A stretch of 64,000 nt of DNA from positions 10,056,212 through 10,120,211 of the forward strand of contig NC_060911.1 in the NCBI RefSeq assembly GCF_014805685.1, written 5' to 3'. This stretch comes from Silurus meridionalis. Lineage: Eukaryota; Chordata; Actinopteri; Siluriformes; Siluridae. The notes beneath the pieces are model-generated. The model saw nothing but the letters and a program-made list of their open reading frames with translations. It was not told the origin of the DNA and made no database searches. This document shows, one piece after another, positions 1 to 13,010 of the stretch. Position 1 is the stretch's first letter, and every line of letters begins with the position of its first letter. Position numbers and translations under genes: made by a program.

Positions 1-793
1 TATTTGTAGTAAAATTTTAATCTTCTCCTCTGAGATGCGATAACAGGGGTGCAATTGGCTATAACCATTCCTCCCTCATTTCTCTTTGTGAAGGCGATAA
101 TAACTGTTTTATAATTCAAATTTAGCCTAGTGGTACGTCTCCTGCTCACTTGTTCATTGCGTGCATGGCAATTACCAAAAATAAATAAATAAAAAGGATC
201 TCGAGTATCTGACATCATATTGGTTGGGATGTTACAGAGCACGGATGAAAGATTTGACTGTGAACCGTTCAGACGCCAAAGCCGTTTTTTCCGTCTCGTT
301 CCTGTCTCTTTTCTGTCTTGAGCTGAGTGCTGATAGAGAGCTAGTTGCTAGTGTAATTTCATGGCTGGATGCTAATTTGTCTTACGTGTCCTCACTGAGG
401 CTTCCAGGAAAGTTTTGCTAGTTTGGAAACCTCTAATCGCGGTGTTCTCGCTAATCTCTATTTAGCACAGCACAGCTTGGCCTTGTGGTGCATCTCTTGC
501 TTATTTGTTGGCCTGGATAGCCTGGACTGTAATTCCCCCTAGATTGGGATCTCATGCTTCCATATTTGTGTGTTAGGAGTGGTTATAGACCAGTAAGTCT
601 GGAAGATTTGATAGCAGGTTTTGTAGACGCCAGAGAGAAAGAAGCTTCTAATCTGGAAAGTTTATAAATAATGACTCACAATGACGGGGTCTTGGGGCAT
701 GCTTTGGAGATGGATGGATGTCTCGGACAGTTACTAACTCAGTTCTTGCTCCAGCATCATGGAAGGTTTTGGGTGTTAGGAAACGCTAGCTAC
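1..793. other. Non-coding, nothing recognised
   Basis: AT-rich sequence with short chance frames only. No repeat family, splice-flanked exon or RNA gene identified. Confidence 0.5.
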
Positions 794-1345
794 CAGAGGT
801 AGAAAGTAAAGAATTACATGTACTCTCGTTTCTGTAATATTAACCGCACCCAAATATTATATTTATTTTGAACATAAATACGCTGCACCTGTCTATAAGC
901 CGCAGGTGTCTACACTGAAACTAATGAACTTTACACAGGCTTTAATTAAAGTTTTTGGTTAGTTTTGGTAGTTTTTTTTTTTTTTTTTGGACTTCTACAG
1001 TTTAATCTACTGCACTGACTTATTAAAGGGAGGGAAACAAACGTGCAAAACTCACGAAAGAAAGATGGAGACGGACAAGACAGACAGCAGTGATGCAGAG
1101 GCGGCTGAAAGCGAAATGTTCTCACTGTATAAATTCTGAATCTGCATTTGCGATTTCTTTCATCATTAATGACTTTTTTTTTTTTCCTGCAACACCAAAG
1201 TCATGGACTGTAGTGTTTTTGTTTGTTTGTTTGTTATTGCACTTAAAAAATATTAAAAGTAAACCTAAATTTCATGTAGTTTTAAAATTAGCAACCTTTT
1301 TCCGTTTTCTTGTAGATTTTTTGAGCCGGATGACTTAAGCAGAAA
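794..1345. mobile_element. hAT-like non-autonomous element, copy B (right end lost)
   Basis: It starts CAGAGGTAGAAAGTAAAGAA and shares GTGCAAAACTCACGAAAG, AGATGGAGACGGACAAGAC and CTTGTAGATTTTT with the element at 14807-15544. The right-end inverted repeat is not present. Confidence 0.58.
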
Positions 1346-2509
1346 TTGAATTGAAGTATTTGATTGCTCTTTCCAGCTCTGCTTGCTGCTTATCGCCATG
1401 TCCTGGTCTCCATGAGCCGCCTTAGGTTACGTCTCTTGTTTACTTGTTGATGCACCCGAACTGAAAACTGTCTCAGGTTTCCTGCCTGTTGCCACTCGAA
1501 ACTGGAAGTTTTTAGTTATTGAATCTTTCCTGCCATTTTAAACAAAATCAGATATGCTCAGTTTTCTTTTTCGTTTCGAACCTGCATTGTAATGATCTAG
1601 TAGAGATGTAAAGCGATGACTCAGCCTGCGTGGTTCGTTAAATCCATGCTGAGTCTCGCCGTGTGTGGTCGGGCAAAGCGTCGCGAGTGGGAGCCAATTC
1701 TCAGACCGTTACGTCAAACTCGGAACGTTACCGCCGACATCGGATCCACAGAGCTGGCAAGCTTCGCGTACGGCCTCATGTTGATAATTTAATGAAATCC
1801 AGCCTCGGTCACATTCCGTGGCTTTGCTTTATAGTGGGTAGATTTAACGTCTGGTAATGGAAGCTGGTTTAGTTCACTAATCGCTAGTTTCGGGTCTATT
1901 TGTGGGAAGAGGTTGAGGTTCTGTCTTGCGCAATAATGCAGCAGAAGTGCATTTTTCTGAGTTGAAGTGCAATCCTGGAACAGATGTTAGTCTGTATGTA
2001 CGGCCGTCTTCACATTATACTACATGCTCTCTTTTAATAGGAAAAAAAGAGTAAGGACGTTTGTTTGTAAGGCAAGAGTACGCTAGTCTTAGGACAAATT
2101 ACACAGAAGTGAACTTTCATTAGACTTGGACGACTTTATTGATACAGTGAGAGATATTATTGTGTTGCAGCAGCAGCAGGTTACACAAACGGGGGGGGGG
2201 CACTATACATTTAAATTGTTGTTTTATAATTCGGACATTCTGTACGTCTCATTTGAGACAATGTCCATTGAGAAAAGCGCTATAGAAATAAACATGAATT
2301 AAATTGAATATTTCAGACAGATTTTTTTTGAAAATATAAATAAATAAAATGTTGGCTGCTGATGCTACATAAAAAAAAGTGCATGATATCAATTCTAAAA
2401 GAAAGAAACGAAAAAAGGATGAAATGTGTGTGAAGTGAGAGTGAAACACACACACAAAACACCCCCCAAACACACACACACACACACACAATTGTATAGG
2501 ATGTTCTTG
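1346..2509. other. Non-coding; minor simple repeats
   Basis: A short (CAG)n at 2167-2178, a G-run at 2190-2200 and (CA)n at 2470-2490. Nothing else recognised. Confidence 0.5.
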
Positions 2510-2875
2510 GGTAGTAGTTTTAATTTGCCTTTATTTGATTCCTAACCTGTTCCAGCATGGCAATGCCCCTGTGCACAAAGCCAGCTCCATAAAGATCGGA
2601 AAGCAGATTTTTATGGAGCTGGCTTTGTGCACAGGGGCATTGTGTTTGAGTAGAAGATCTTGAGTTGCCTCCTGTTTAGCTCGTACCTCAACCCTATTAG
2701 GGATGAGTGGTGAGTGGTGACTGCACCCCAGACCTTTATTAGTAAAGTACCTGACCTTGTGGCTGAATGAGAGCAAATAAGAGCAACCGGTGTCTAAATG
2801 TGGAATGGGATGTTCAAAAGGCACATACCAATCTCATGGTCAGGTGTCCACAAACATTTGTTCACATAGTGTACA
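2510..2875 (+). mobile_element. Tc1-like deletion derivative, copy 1, with internal hairpin
   Basis: It has the family signature: CCTGTTCCAGCATG, GCCCCTGTGCACAAAGCCAG (a DNAPVHK-like transposase fragment), CTCAACCCTATT, and an end reading CAGGTGTCCACAAA then CATAGTGTA. Perfect 33-bp inverted arms lie at 2561-2593 and 2610-2642. Confidence 0.75.
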
Positions 2876-3749
2876 TGTAATGAGAGCAAGCTGTTCCTTG
2901 TGCATATCCTATAAAGTTTTATATTTATTTTGACAGCATGAGGGAACGCAATAAAGCTACCATCTAGCACATGGAGCGTATTTGCTCGTTACAGCTGAGG
3001 TGTGAGGGCTTTTCCAGTTTATCTCCGACACACACACATACATGTTCTAGCGTTCTCATCGTGCTAAACTGGATGCTTTCTCATGATTACCCTGCAGATT
3101 TCCATGTTATGATAGGACATTACAGACAGGAGGATTTTCTCTTCAGGTAACAGAGGCCGAGATTTTATAAATAGGCAGCTCAACACCTCCACACACAACC
3201 CGCAGTCCTGCTCCACAAGGAACATCGAGTTCTTCACTTCCTCGCCCGGGTTAACACTAAACAGATATTTGCGTCCGTGCCAGCAAAGCAGTTTATATAC
3301 CTTCCAAACTCCATTCATGCACGTACGTGTTTGTAATCAGTACCATGCACACACTTCTGAAGATGAACGTTTCCATAACAACAGCGAGCTCAGCGTTTCA
3401 ATCCGAGCTCATTTAATCACACTAGAGCTTTCTCCAGATTTCCTTATTGTGTCCAACAATCCGTCCCGATCCCTTATTTTATTTTCTTAATTTTCTTTTG
3501 TTTGCTTTTGAAATGTTTGTTCCCAATCACACGATTAAATTCAGATGTTTCTCCACAGCTGCCACGGTGCTCCGGACGTACTCTGCTTCAAACCCGCCAT
3601 TACATTCGGATTACTGTAGTTATTATATGTCTATAATCTATAAAATGTTTTTGCAGTCATGACTTGATTTGTGGATTAACAGAAGGACTGTGGTGGAAAT
3701 ATCTGACTGATTATGCAAATTTGTGAAAATATAGAACACACACACACAC
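2876..3749. other. Non-coding, nothing recognised
   Basis: Short overlapping frames on both strands without motif or splice context. Confidence 0.45.
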
Positions 3750-4110
3750 AGACACAGGTAGTCCCTCGGTTACGAGGGTCCGTCATACAATTTTTCGATC
3801 CTACGATGACCATGGCGATACGGAATTCTTTTGTATATATTTTGCATTTCACACAAAATGTTGGGACGCTTCCAGTGCACATATCCCACCTTGTGAATGA
3901 TTATTATTTTATTTTTTGGTGATTTTCAAATCCCAATTTTGACTTTAATTTCTCTCTTTTATGACCTCGTCGCCGAACACATTAACGGACCGTGTCCGAC
4001 TCCACCCTCCATTTGCGTATGGACGCTCGTACACGTGCATGCTGTATCGTTTATACAGTATGTTGATGAAAATGGTTATACTTTTCTTCCTTTTTTATGT
4101 AAACCGGAAA
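3750..4110. repeat. Interspersed repeat of the 'TAGTCCCTCGGTTACGAGG' type
   Basis: GTAGTCCCTCGGTTACGAGG and following TTTTCGATCCTACGATG resemble a widespread vertebrate repeat that begins with a short palindrome. A weaker relative begins near 25375 (ATAGTCCCTGACTTACGATG). The boundaries are uncertain. Confidence 0.4.
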
Positions 4111-4112
4111 GC

Positions 4113-4266
4113 AATTATATATTTATGTTTTTGGCAGACGCCCTTATCCAGAGCGACCTACAACTGAGCAGTTGAGGGTTAAGGGCCCTGCTCAAGGGCC
4201 CAGCAGTGGCGGGATTTAAACCTCTGATATTCTGATCCAAGTCCAATCCCACTGAGCTACCGCCTC
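4113..4266 (+). repeat. Common fish SINE-like repeat, copy 1
   Basis: GGCAGACGCCCTTATCCAGA, GCGACCTACA, CTCAAGGGCCCAGCAGTGGC and CCACTGAGCTACCGCC form a familiar teleost repeat. The last part resembles tRNA-type B-box text. A reverse copy lies at 36880-37040. Confidence 0.6.
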
Positions 4267-4277
4267 TGAGACGCCCT

Positions 4278-4280
<3 letters not shown>

Positions 4281-4344
<64 letters not shown>
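4281..4344. repeat. (TA)n microsatellite
   Basis: About 30 uninterrupted TA units directly after the SINE-like repeat. Confidence 0.95.
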
Positions 4345-4361
4345 GAAGTGAAAGATACGCG

Positions 4362-4660
4362 TTATGGCCAAAAGTATTGGGGTTTCTGATTTCTCCAGCT
4401 ATTTGTGCTTCATTCCCGAGCACAAAGTATAGCAGGAACTGTTAGCACACAACCTGTTCCAGCATGACGACGCCCCCGTGCAAAAATTCAGCTCCATGAA
4501 GATTTGCTTTACATCGGTTGGAGTGGAAGATGTTGATTAACCTGCTGTAGAGCTCTGGAACACTGACTGCACCCCAGACCTCTTCAGCCACACACCCTTA
4601 TAGCTGAATGAGCAAAAATCTCCACAATCTTTTGCTCAGGTGTCCATGTGGTATTCATAT
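4362..4660 (+). mobile_element. Tc1-like deletion derivative, copy 2
   Basis: It begins GGCCAAAAGTATTGGGGT and carries CCTGTTCCAGCATGACGACG, CCATGAAGATTTGC, TTGGAGTGGAAGATG, GACTGCACCCCAGACCTC and TGCTCAGGTGTCCA. The order matches the other copies, with deletions. Confidence 0.75.
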
Positions 4661-7170
4661 TATTTGCCTTGAATGATCGCTTAAAGCTCATGGATTTGGA
4701 TGTCTTTCTATCAGTTATTATTATTTGACTAGTTCTTGCAGCAATGAAACGATTCTGGTGTTTATTAAAAAAAAAATCCTTCATACTTAATTTTTTTCCA
4801 AAGTATTAATTAAACCACATTACTATAATAATACTCTAATGAACCTTGCTCATGTTCGGGTTATTGCAAACCTGACACATTAACTCCCTACACACACTGC
4901 TAAACATCCGTCGCACTCAACACGCGCCGTTCAAACACGGCCGCCGATTTCCCACACGACATAAAAGGATAACGCAGCGTCGAGGTCAAGAGCTGCCATT
5001 TGCAAATGAAGAGCTTGATCAAAGAAAGGCGCAATGAAGGCAGACATCAGAGTGTTTGCAAACGCACGTGCGCACTTTGGAATATTAAAGGGATGTGGTG
5101 CACCTGCAGCGCTTGACTGTTGTTGAAACCGGGATGGAAGGAGTGATCCGTTCTCCCTGCTCCAGCTGTAAGGAGATTATACGTGCACTGAAAGAAAAAA
5201 AACCGGGCGACGGCTGTGCAGATTTGTGGTGCCTCAGACGAGTTGCCTGAGCAATCACAGGAAAGCACAGCCATAACTTATGGGCGTATGACTTGATGTT
5301 CAGATTTTGAACTCGGACAGTAGTTCTCCGACTGTAGAAAGAAAAATCAAGATGGTGAGGGGTGTAAATAATTTGGAGGAGTATCGATAATAATGGCAGT
5401 CAGATATGAATGTTTGTAGCATGTTATTGTAACTTTTGTCTAGTACCGAAATAAGTTCAGGTGCTGAAAATACATTTCATTTCATAGCCTTAGGTCATGC
5501 TCCTGAAAGTCCTTGCTCCTTACATCCTGTTTGGTGGGTTTGCTGTCATAAGTATTTTGTAGAGGTTGACAAATTCATAGTTAATAGTTCCAGCAATCAG
5601 CTATCGGTAAAAATCTATACTGATATAGTTTTTCCAGGTTGAGTCACTTGCTGGAGCGGCTGTCATTATGAGAGCAGCCACTAGAGGCCAATCCCGGAAC
5701 ACCATGTGGTGATTTTACTCGCGAGACTGCACGCTGCATGATTAGGTTACATTTATTAATTATAGTTTCTAATGATTTGCTTTCATTTTATTTATTAATA
5801 TAGTTAATATATTTAAATAATTTAGGATTTAGCACTTATTTTCAAGTTAATTTTATGTTTGTTTGTTTTTTTCTTCCTTAATCCAGTGTCAATTAAAAAA
5901 AATCGGTTGATTTATCATTTATCAGCGAGTATGATCCGAACTAGCAATCAATAACTTTAAAATCTTTAGAATTCAGTACTCCGCAAAAATCCAAGATGTT
6001 CATCCTTTCAGAATCCAATGTCTATTAAGCATATTTTGCTGGGCTGTAATACTTGATCTACTTTTTGAAAAGCTTTTTCTTCTTTTGATACTTTCGAAAA
6101 GGTTTTTATCGAAGTTAATCCACATCTTTAAGCATCTTGTTTCATTTTATATTTGTATAACTAAACCTGGAACCCTGTTTCTCCCCGAATGGAATAGATG
6201 GTGCAGGATCGTTGGTCGCACTTGCCAACATTAGTTTCCTGTTTCCTTCACCCTGTAAAATCATTGTACCAAATTTCAAAGTTTTTACTGCACGGTTGCA
6301 ATAGACACTGTAGCCAGAAGAAGAAAAAAATATTTCATACTAATATGGAATGGTGGTGTGTTCCTTTGGTGTTTGGCCCCCTAATAAAAATCAGAGGTCG
6401 AATTCTGGAATCTGATTGGCCAGGTGGTATGCGTTAGCCGTATTTCTGTATAAGCACATGATTTCAAAGTATTTCCGGCTATACCAACATACTCATTAGG
6501 CATTATCCTTTCTGTCACAGCTCATATGCAGGGATTTGTACTGTAGACACTCCCAGGGATTTAATTTAAGGTTAATGTGAGCTAAATTGAATGAAATGAG
6601 CCCTTTCATCTGCGTTCGTTCCTCTCCTCACTCTCAGAAGTGAGGTACAAGACTCGTATTTAAACGACAAGAGCTCAGACCAACAAAATGCCAGCACTTT
6701 TATCAAGGAAAAAAGGGAAGATTGTGTATGTGGTGTTGTCATGGTGATGAATCGACCACGTCTGAAAGCTCCTATGCTCATATGCTGACGGAAAATCAGC
6801 TCTTTTTTTTTTGTGCAATAGAAAAGTGAGTCACTGTTTGAGAATGGCTGCTACATCGTGTGGGAGGTTGAAAAACTTTTTTATTTGAAATGTAGGTACA
6901 AACTCAGGGTTTCTGTGTGTCTTTTGGGGTTTCATGCATTGTATTCCTCGTGGAACAATTAAACATTTATTTAGAGAGGGAAAAAAGTTACCCTCGGAAA
7001 TTTTATTTTCTCCGACAGGTTTTAACCGACTTACTGAAATATGCATGTCTTGTGTTGCGAACCGCATTTCAAATATTCATGATTCCTCATGCAGTTAGGT
7101 GATATTAAGCTTTCAACATTCCACTGAAGAAAAAAAAGCCGGCCTGTAACAGACATCTTTAAATAAATAT
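4661..7170. other. Non-coding, nothing recognised
   Basis: 2.5 kb of AT-rich sequence. Frames are short and none shows a protein motif. Confidence 0.45.

Positions 7171-7233
<63 letters not shown>
7171..7233. repeat. (TA)n(TG)n microsatellite
   Basis: A short TA run followed by about 26 TG units. Confidence 0.95.
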
Positions 7234-7237
<4 letters not shown>

Positions 7238-7705
7238 TATATTGGTGGCTCGCATAAATAAACGATTATGCCGTCGCGATTTTATGTGGCGTTTAGAATT
7301 GCAATATCTAATATAACAACACTACAGTAATAAAGTCTGTTTATACGCCAGTGCTCCACTTCCTGGTTAAATCTCCTGCGGTGAAAACACTGAAATAAAT
7401 GGCACAGAGGACAGTCACTGTTTATAGATTATAAAGAAAGAAGGAAATAGGAAAGTACCAGAGAGAGCTAAAGGCACTAAATTCGGAGAACACAAATAAG
7501 AAGCGAATCTGCTCCAAGGTCAGTGCTGCTGTGCGCAGAGTCGTTATGAATAGAGCGATCCGGATTATTCAGGCATGTGAACCCCACAGCACTGAACTTG
7601 TGAACTGCAGCACCATGATGCATTATCGATTACTGATAGAAACACTAGTTCGCTAATCAAACACTAACCAAACACCAGTGTCCACCAATCTAATGTAAAC
7701 CCAAC

Positions 7706-7860
7706 TAGGGCTGCAGCTATCGATTATTTTTGTAATTGTGTTTACTATTAATAATTCTAATGATTAATCAAGTAATTGGATGAGAATTTATTTATTTTTG
7801 TTAAACAGCAATAATAAATATACAAGAGAAAACAAGACTGGTCTCTTAAAATGAACAAGT
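7706..7860. repeat. Interspersed repeat 'AGGGCTGCAGCTATCGATTA'
   Basis: The start resembles a widespread teleost repeat that begins with GGGCTGCAACTATCGATTAT and has many ATTAAT/AATCGA words. Only the left part is recognisable. Confidence 0.45.
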
Positions 7861-7975
7861 GACTTTTTTCCTTTACGTTAGTAATAATAGTCCATGGGGA
7901 AACACAGTGCTCAGTGTTTATTTAAATGGACTAAACAAATGTTATTTATGAATTATTCGAGGAATCATTTCAACC

Positions 7976-8620
7976 CTAAACTCAACACCAGTGTCCACCA
8001 ATCTAATTCTAATACTAACCCAACACCAGTGTCCACCAGTCTACTACTAACCCAACACCAGTGTTCACCAATCTGATACTAATATTAACCCAACACCAGT
8101 GTCCACCAGTCTAATACTAACCCAACACCAGTGTCCACCAGTCTACTAACTCAACACCAATGTCTTCCAGTCTAATACTAATACTAACCTAATACTAACC
8201 CTACATCAGTGCCTTCCAGTCTAATACTAATAATGGCCCAACACCAGTGTTCACCAGTCTAATACTAATGCTAACCCAACACCAGTGTTCACCAGTCTAA
8301 TACTAATACTAACCCTGCACCAGTGTCCACCAATCTAATACTAATACTAACCCAACACCTGTGTCCACTAATCTAATACTAACCCTACACCAGTGTCCAC
8401 CAATCTAATACTAATACTAACCCTACACCAGTGTCCACTAATCTAATACTAACCCTACACCAGTGTCCCCCAGTCTAATACTAACCCTTCACCAGTGTCT
8501 TCCAGTCTAATACTAACCTTACACCAGTGTCTTCCAGTCTAATACTAATACTAACCCTACATCAATGTCCACCAATCTTATACTAATATTAACCCAACAC
8601 CAGTACTCCAACTATCATCC
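7976..8620. repeat. Minisatellite, unit about 30 bp (CCAACACCAGTGTCCACCAG type)
   Basis: The unit CCAACACCAGTGTCCACCAG + TCTAATACTAA is repeated about 20 times with CTAATACTAA length variation and point changes. A single stray unit lies at 7668-7700. It is C/A-rich on +. Several short open frames over it are artefacts. Confidence 0.9.
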
Positions 8621-8845
8621 AACATCCACTGACCATACTCCATACATTGTCCACTGATCATACTCAATTTTCCAACATTCACTAACCATACTCTATCCAA
8701 CAGCCACTAAACATACTCCATAAATTATCCACTGATCATACTCCATTCATCTGGTGACCATATTCCATACATCATCCAACATCCTCTAACCATATTCCAA
8801 CAGCCACTGATCTACTTCAATATCATTTCAACATCCAGTCGTACT
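8605..8845. repeat. Degenerate tandem repeat (ATCCACTGACCATACTCCAT type)
   Basis: Variants of CATCCACTGACCATACTCCATA follow the previous minisatellite directly, with an unrelated unit of roughly 28 bp and heavy decay. Confidence 0.65.
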
Positions 8846-9531
8846 ACATTCACCGACAGTAACGTTATCCTATTACAACATAAACTAGTGAAACTACAAC
8901 ACCCACCTCTCATATACCCTCACTGAACTACACACCTACACAATTTATTCCCTCAAACACTGTTTATGCTAAACCCGCGTCTCGAATTGCAACACCAGCA
9001 AGAGACATTGTTTTTTCATTTACACCGCTCTTTGAACTTTTAAACACAGACCACAGTTACACGACCTAACAGAGCGCACCAGCTTGCCTCAGGTTCCACA
9101 CAGATTCAACACTTGTTCTCGCTCTCATTTGACTGTGCCTGCTTAACCGAATCCGATTAAATTTGGAGCTCAAAGGAGCCGATTTTTTTTACGAGAGGAA
9201 CAGAGAATGTGTCTCTCCTCTGGGTCATTTCCATCCAAATTGGAATGGACTGAATTGGAGCTGAATTTGTACTTTTTATCTCGCTCATCCTGTCTGTTGT
9301 TATGCATTACGCTCTCTTGGGGTTGTTCTTGAGTTTCATACAAACCTCTGTGTGTGTTGGTTCAGAGGAAACCAATTTTCTTCATGGTGCGTCATTTTTG
9401 AAGTAGCAAAGTAAAGGCAGATGGTAGTGAAGAGAGCGGATTGTCAGAGATGAGCAAAGTGGGATGCAGTTATCATACATGGACGCTTTCTGTTTGAAAA
9501 ATGACGACAGAGAAAAGAATTGTTGAATTTT

Positions 9532-9597
<66 letters not shown>

Positions 9598-11834
9598 GCA
9601 CAGTGTGTTGTGTACATTCGCCTGAATAGCATATGCCAAAACCCCTCTTGCTTCTGTTTTGGTTTGCTAATTACACTCCTTTTCAGAGTTTCATCGAGTG
9701 TTCACGCTCGAGTGAGCACTTCTCTCTCACACACACACACACACACTCACATGGCCTGTATCTCACGATCATTACGCAAAAAGCTGTGACATCGCTTCAG
9801 GCTGTTTACCCCATCATTGATTAACAAGCCGATAATCATTGATTATCAACAGCGTAATGTCATAAATAATCACAAACTCATAATAAGCATCTCTTATCTC
9901 AAAAAAACATGTTTACTCAATATGTCGAAACGCATCATCGGTGTTACAGCGATATTCGCCACAGATCCCAAATAATAAATAAACGAGGGTTTTCCACTAG
10001 GGAGCGTGTTTGAATCTAATTGTTCTACAGGCTGTAGACGGACAGGGGAGATTTGTGATCCATAATATTTTACTAAATTTATTTTTTATTCTTTAAAATC
10101 TTTCTATTATTTTATATATACAGTATGTCACCCAAATAGGTACACCCCTCACATTTCAGCAACCATATTAGTATAGAAATTGAGCTTGGATATATTATAG
10201 AGTATTATTACGGAGTGAGTAGCCACAGTGACACTGTGCTAACTCTAGTTTTTTATTTATTTATTTAAAAACATCTGCCATTGTTGTGTATTTTCAAGTT
10301 AAAAAACGGATTTATTGCGGTCTGCCACTTAATCTGTCCGTGAGGGAGCTCGGATTTGAACTATGTTCGACACGTAAAAAGGATTACAGCCCTAATATAT
10401 ACCACAAGCTGATATTGAATAAATCACTCATAATCCAGTTTTTATAGTTTTACAGAAATATACACATGAATGATCTAATTGTTCACTATATTTCCCTTAT
10501 TTTACCACAGGATTCAGGAGATTGGTGATTTGAAAATATTAATAAACATCCATGTTTTTGTGCTTTCATTTCTTTTCTATTCTGTTTAATAACCAATGAT
10601 TTATTGATTTTTACTTTTTTTTTGTGTTTCTCTTTTTCATGTCGTCCTTTCTGAAAACGCTGCCTCTGCCTCATGAAGGTAAGACATTTTCTGTTCCCTC
10701 ACCCCCAAAAAAAACAACCCCACCCTTTATAAAATGAGTACTCGTGCACTAGTATTATGTGTATGTACTTTCAGCATTCTATTGCACATGGCTGTAGTTC
10801 ATGAGTACAGTCAGTAGGTGGCAGTGTGTCGTAACACCAGCTTTGCGTTTCGGTTCACACCCTTTTTTTTTTGTTTATAGTTTAGGGGTTTAGGAAAGTC
10901 TACAGGGTTTCATCTCTTTGACTATCGTGCAGCATCCTATTTTTTCACTCATCGCCCGTTTTTATTTTATTTTAATTTTTTTCTCTGAAGCTCATAATAC
11001 AGTATCTTCATTTATATTTGTCTTCAGTACCAGAATAGTGCGTCCCCCAATCCTCTGTATCACAGAATCACATCAGCAGTTACGCCGTTCACTTTCGTTT
11101 CCGCTTCACCTGTAGTTTGTCGCAATATTTCAGATTTCGCCAATGTTTACGGTGTCCAGTTTGATTGCGTTAAAGCCCGCTGTTATATCATACAGTAATG
11201 TACACCATTAGGCCCCCCATCTTCAAAGGTTCCACAAAAGCTGAGTATTAGAAACCTATCATGTCCAGCTTCGTCTCTCTTGTAGCCACAGACAAGGTCT
11301 TATTTCTTGAGATGCTTTTTGTAAAAAAAAAAAAAAAAAAAGTGCATTATCTGCATTACCAGTCTTCCTTTTAAACAAAAACATTCACAGGAATTCTGTT
11401 CTGTCACAAGAATTTCATCATGCGATAAATTCCCAGGAGATCAGCAGTTTGTGACCTTCATGCTAACGACCATGCCATAGTTCCTGAGGCGGCATTTTTG
11501 TCGTAGTGGATACACATTACCGCAAGCTTTTCTCAAGGTTACACCCTGATTTTGAAACGTCGTGCTGCTGACACCTGATTGGCTGATTTACGTCGTCGCT
11601 TGAATGAGCAGGAGGTTCGATTTGACTTTATGGTTTATAGTGGAGCTCCCTAAGGAGTTCCTACACAATGCAGTGTACATTTTGTAATTGTTTGAAAAAA
11701 AGGTTTTACATTTTAATTGTCCTAAAAGTGTAAAAAAATCGAACAATGAAATAGACATTAATGTGAGTAGATTTTTTTCCCGCACATTTTATAGGCACAA
11801 ATATTGAAGTTATCCATGGGGTTCTTTCCCAAAA
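8846..11834. other. Non-coding; microsatellites only
   Basis: Contains the CA runs at 9534-9596 and 9729-9747 and an A-run near 11323-11341. A donor-like CATGAAG|gtaaga at 10674-10680 stands alone. No gene seen. Confidence 0.45.
9534..9596. repeat. (CA)n microsatellite
   Basis: About 31 CA units; a second short CA run is at 9729-9747. Confidence 0.95.
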
Positions 11835-12172
11835 CGTAATGCTGTGTAGGATGTCTTCGGGTGAGGTGGAATTCGATTTTCAATCACTTGAACTAGACAA
11901 TGCACAAAAGCCAGGTCCATGACGATATGCTTTACATGGGTTGGAGAGGAAGATCTTCTGCTCTAGAGCTCTGACCTCAACCCTATTAAACACCTCTGGG
12001 ATGAATGTAAACCCTGACTGCACCCCAGACCTCCTCACCTACATCACTACCTGACTTCCAAAGATCTTCCCAGAAGAGTGGAGGTTATTATAATAGCAAA
12101 TGAGGACTACATATTTAATTGGATGTTGGAAAAGACTAATGTCTATAACCTTTTATCCACATAGTTTATTTT
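11835..12172 (+). mobile_element. Tc1-like deletion derivative, copy 3
   Basis: It contains GTAGGATGTCTTCGG, TGACCTCAACCCTATTAAAC, CACCTCTGGGATGAATGTAA and CCCAGAAGAGTGGAGGTTAT, followed by a decayed end. The coding frame of the ancestral transposase is broken. Confidence 0.72.
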
Positions 12173-12680
12173 AAAATTAATGCATGCATAGCGTGACCCT
12201 TGTACACCCGTCTTTAATAAAACACTCATTAACTGGTTGCCTTTGGAGCCAAAATGCTTCGAAACCTAATGTGTGTGAGATTTACTGTAGATAATAAGTC
12301 ATTGAACTGTAATGAACGATGAGAAGAAAGTCATTTGTCGAGCATAGGATCAGCACCGGTCAGTTCACCTGTGTGTCTGTGTGCGTTTGTTTTTCATAGA
12401 CCCCCAGACTTTCTTTGCTGTCATATCCAATGTTCACATAGATGAAGACGAGATGCTGCTTCTGTACCTTCAAACGCTTCTTAAAAAAAAAGCAAAAAAA
12501 AACACGGCACAGCGTCTGAGTTGCACTCGTGTTCTTTGAACTTGAGGCTTTTGAACTTTTTCAGCGTAGCATTTTATTATATTTTTTACGCGAATTGCAG
12601 ACCCTTTGAGTTTGTCCCTGATAAAGGCAAAAGACTATGGCGGTTAAAAGAAAATCACTGGCTTTTAACAATACCACGTC
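12173..12680. other. Non-coding between Tc1-like copy 3 and the mariner relic
   Basis: Nothing recognised. Confidence 0.45.
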
Positions 12681-13010
12681 TCAGAGCAGCTTTACAATAT
12701 ATAGTCCCCTTGCCCCTGCACTTCCATTGAGCTCGATCTTCATCAAGAGGGCAAAGTCCGCAAGAGCCAAATCTGGCAAGTAGGCTTGGTTTGGAAGTGG
12801 GATCATGTTGTTTCCAGTAAGAAACTCACGTGCGAGAAGAGATTGGTGACAGGGCACACACGTGGTCAGAATAACACCCGTTGTACAGCTCCTGATGTAC
12901 ACGGGGCGATGTATTTCGGCACACTGACTTATAATGGTCGGTGCTCCCTCTGACTGTGCGTGCAGCCTTGTGCTCTGTCGGTGTGCTACAAAAAGTTTTG
13001 ATACCACCTC
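12681..13010 (-). pseudogene. mariner-like transposase relic (C-terminal part)
   Basis: The minus strand has an open 108-codon stretch reading SLLAREFLTGNNMIPLPN, then YLPDLALADFALLMKIEL. This resembles the mariner signature REFL…YSPDLAPxDFxLFPxLK around the last catalytic aspartate. The preceding HDN motif has decayed to TTC. Its flank GGTCGGTGCTCCCTCTGACT recurs at about 20030 and 24712. It is inactive and partial. Confidence 0.68.

Noticed and set aside
7976..8620. CTAACCC words suggesting an interstitial telomere array
   Set aside because: The words are part of a 30-bp minisatellite unit and are not tandem TTAGGG/CCCTAA.
10636..10685. Possible short exon MSSFLKTLPLPHE before a strong-looking donor CATGAAG|gtaaga
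   Set aside because: The peptide does not match the alpha, beta or gamma FBXW7 N-termini I know, and no other support exists. RNA junctions would be needed.
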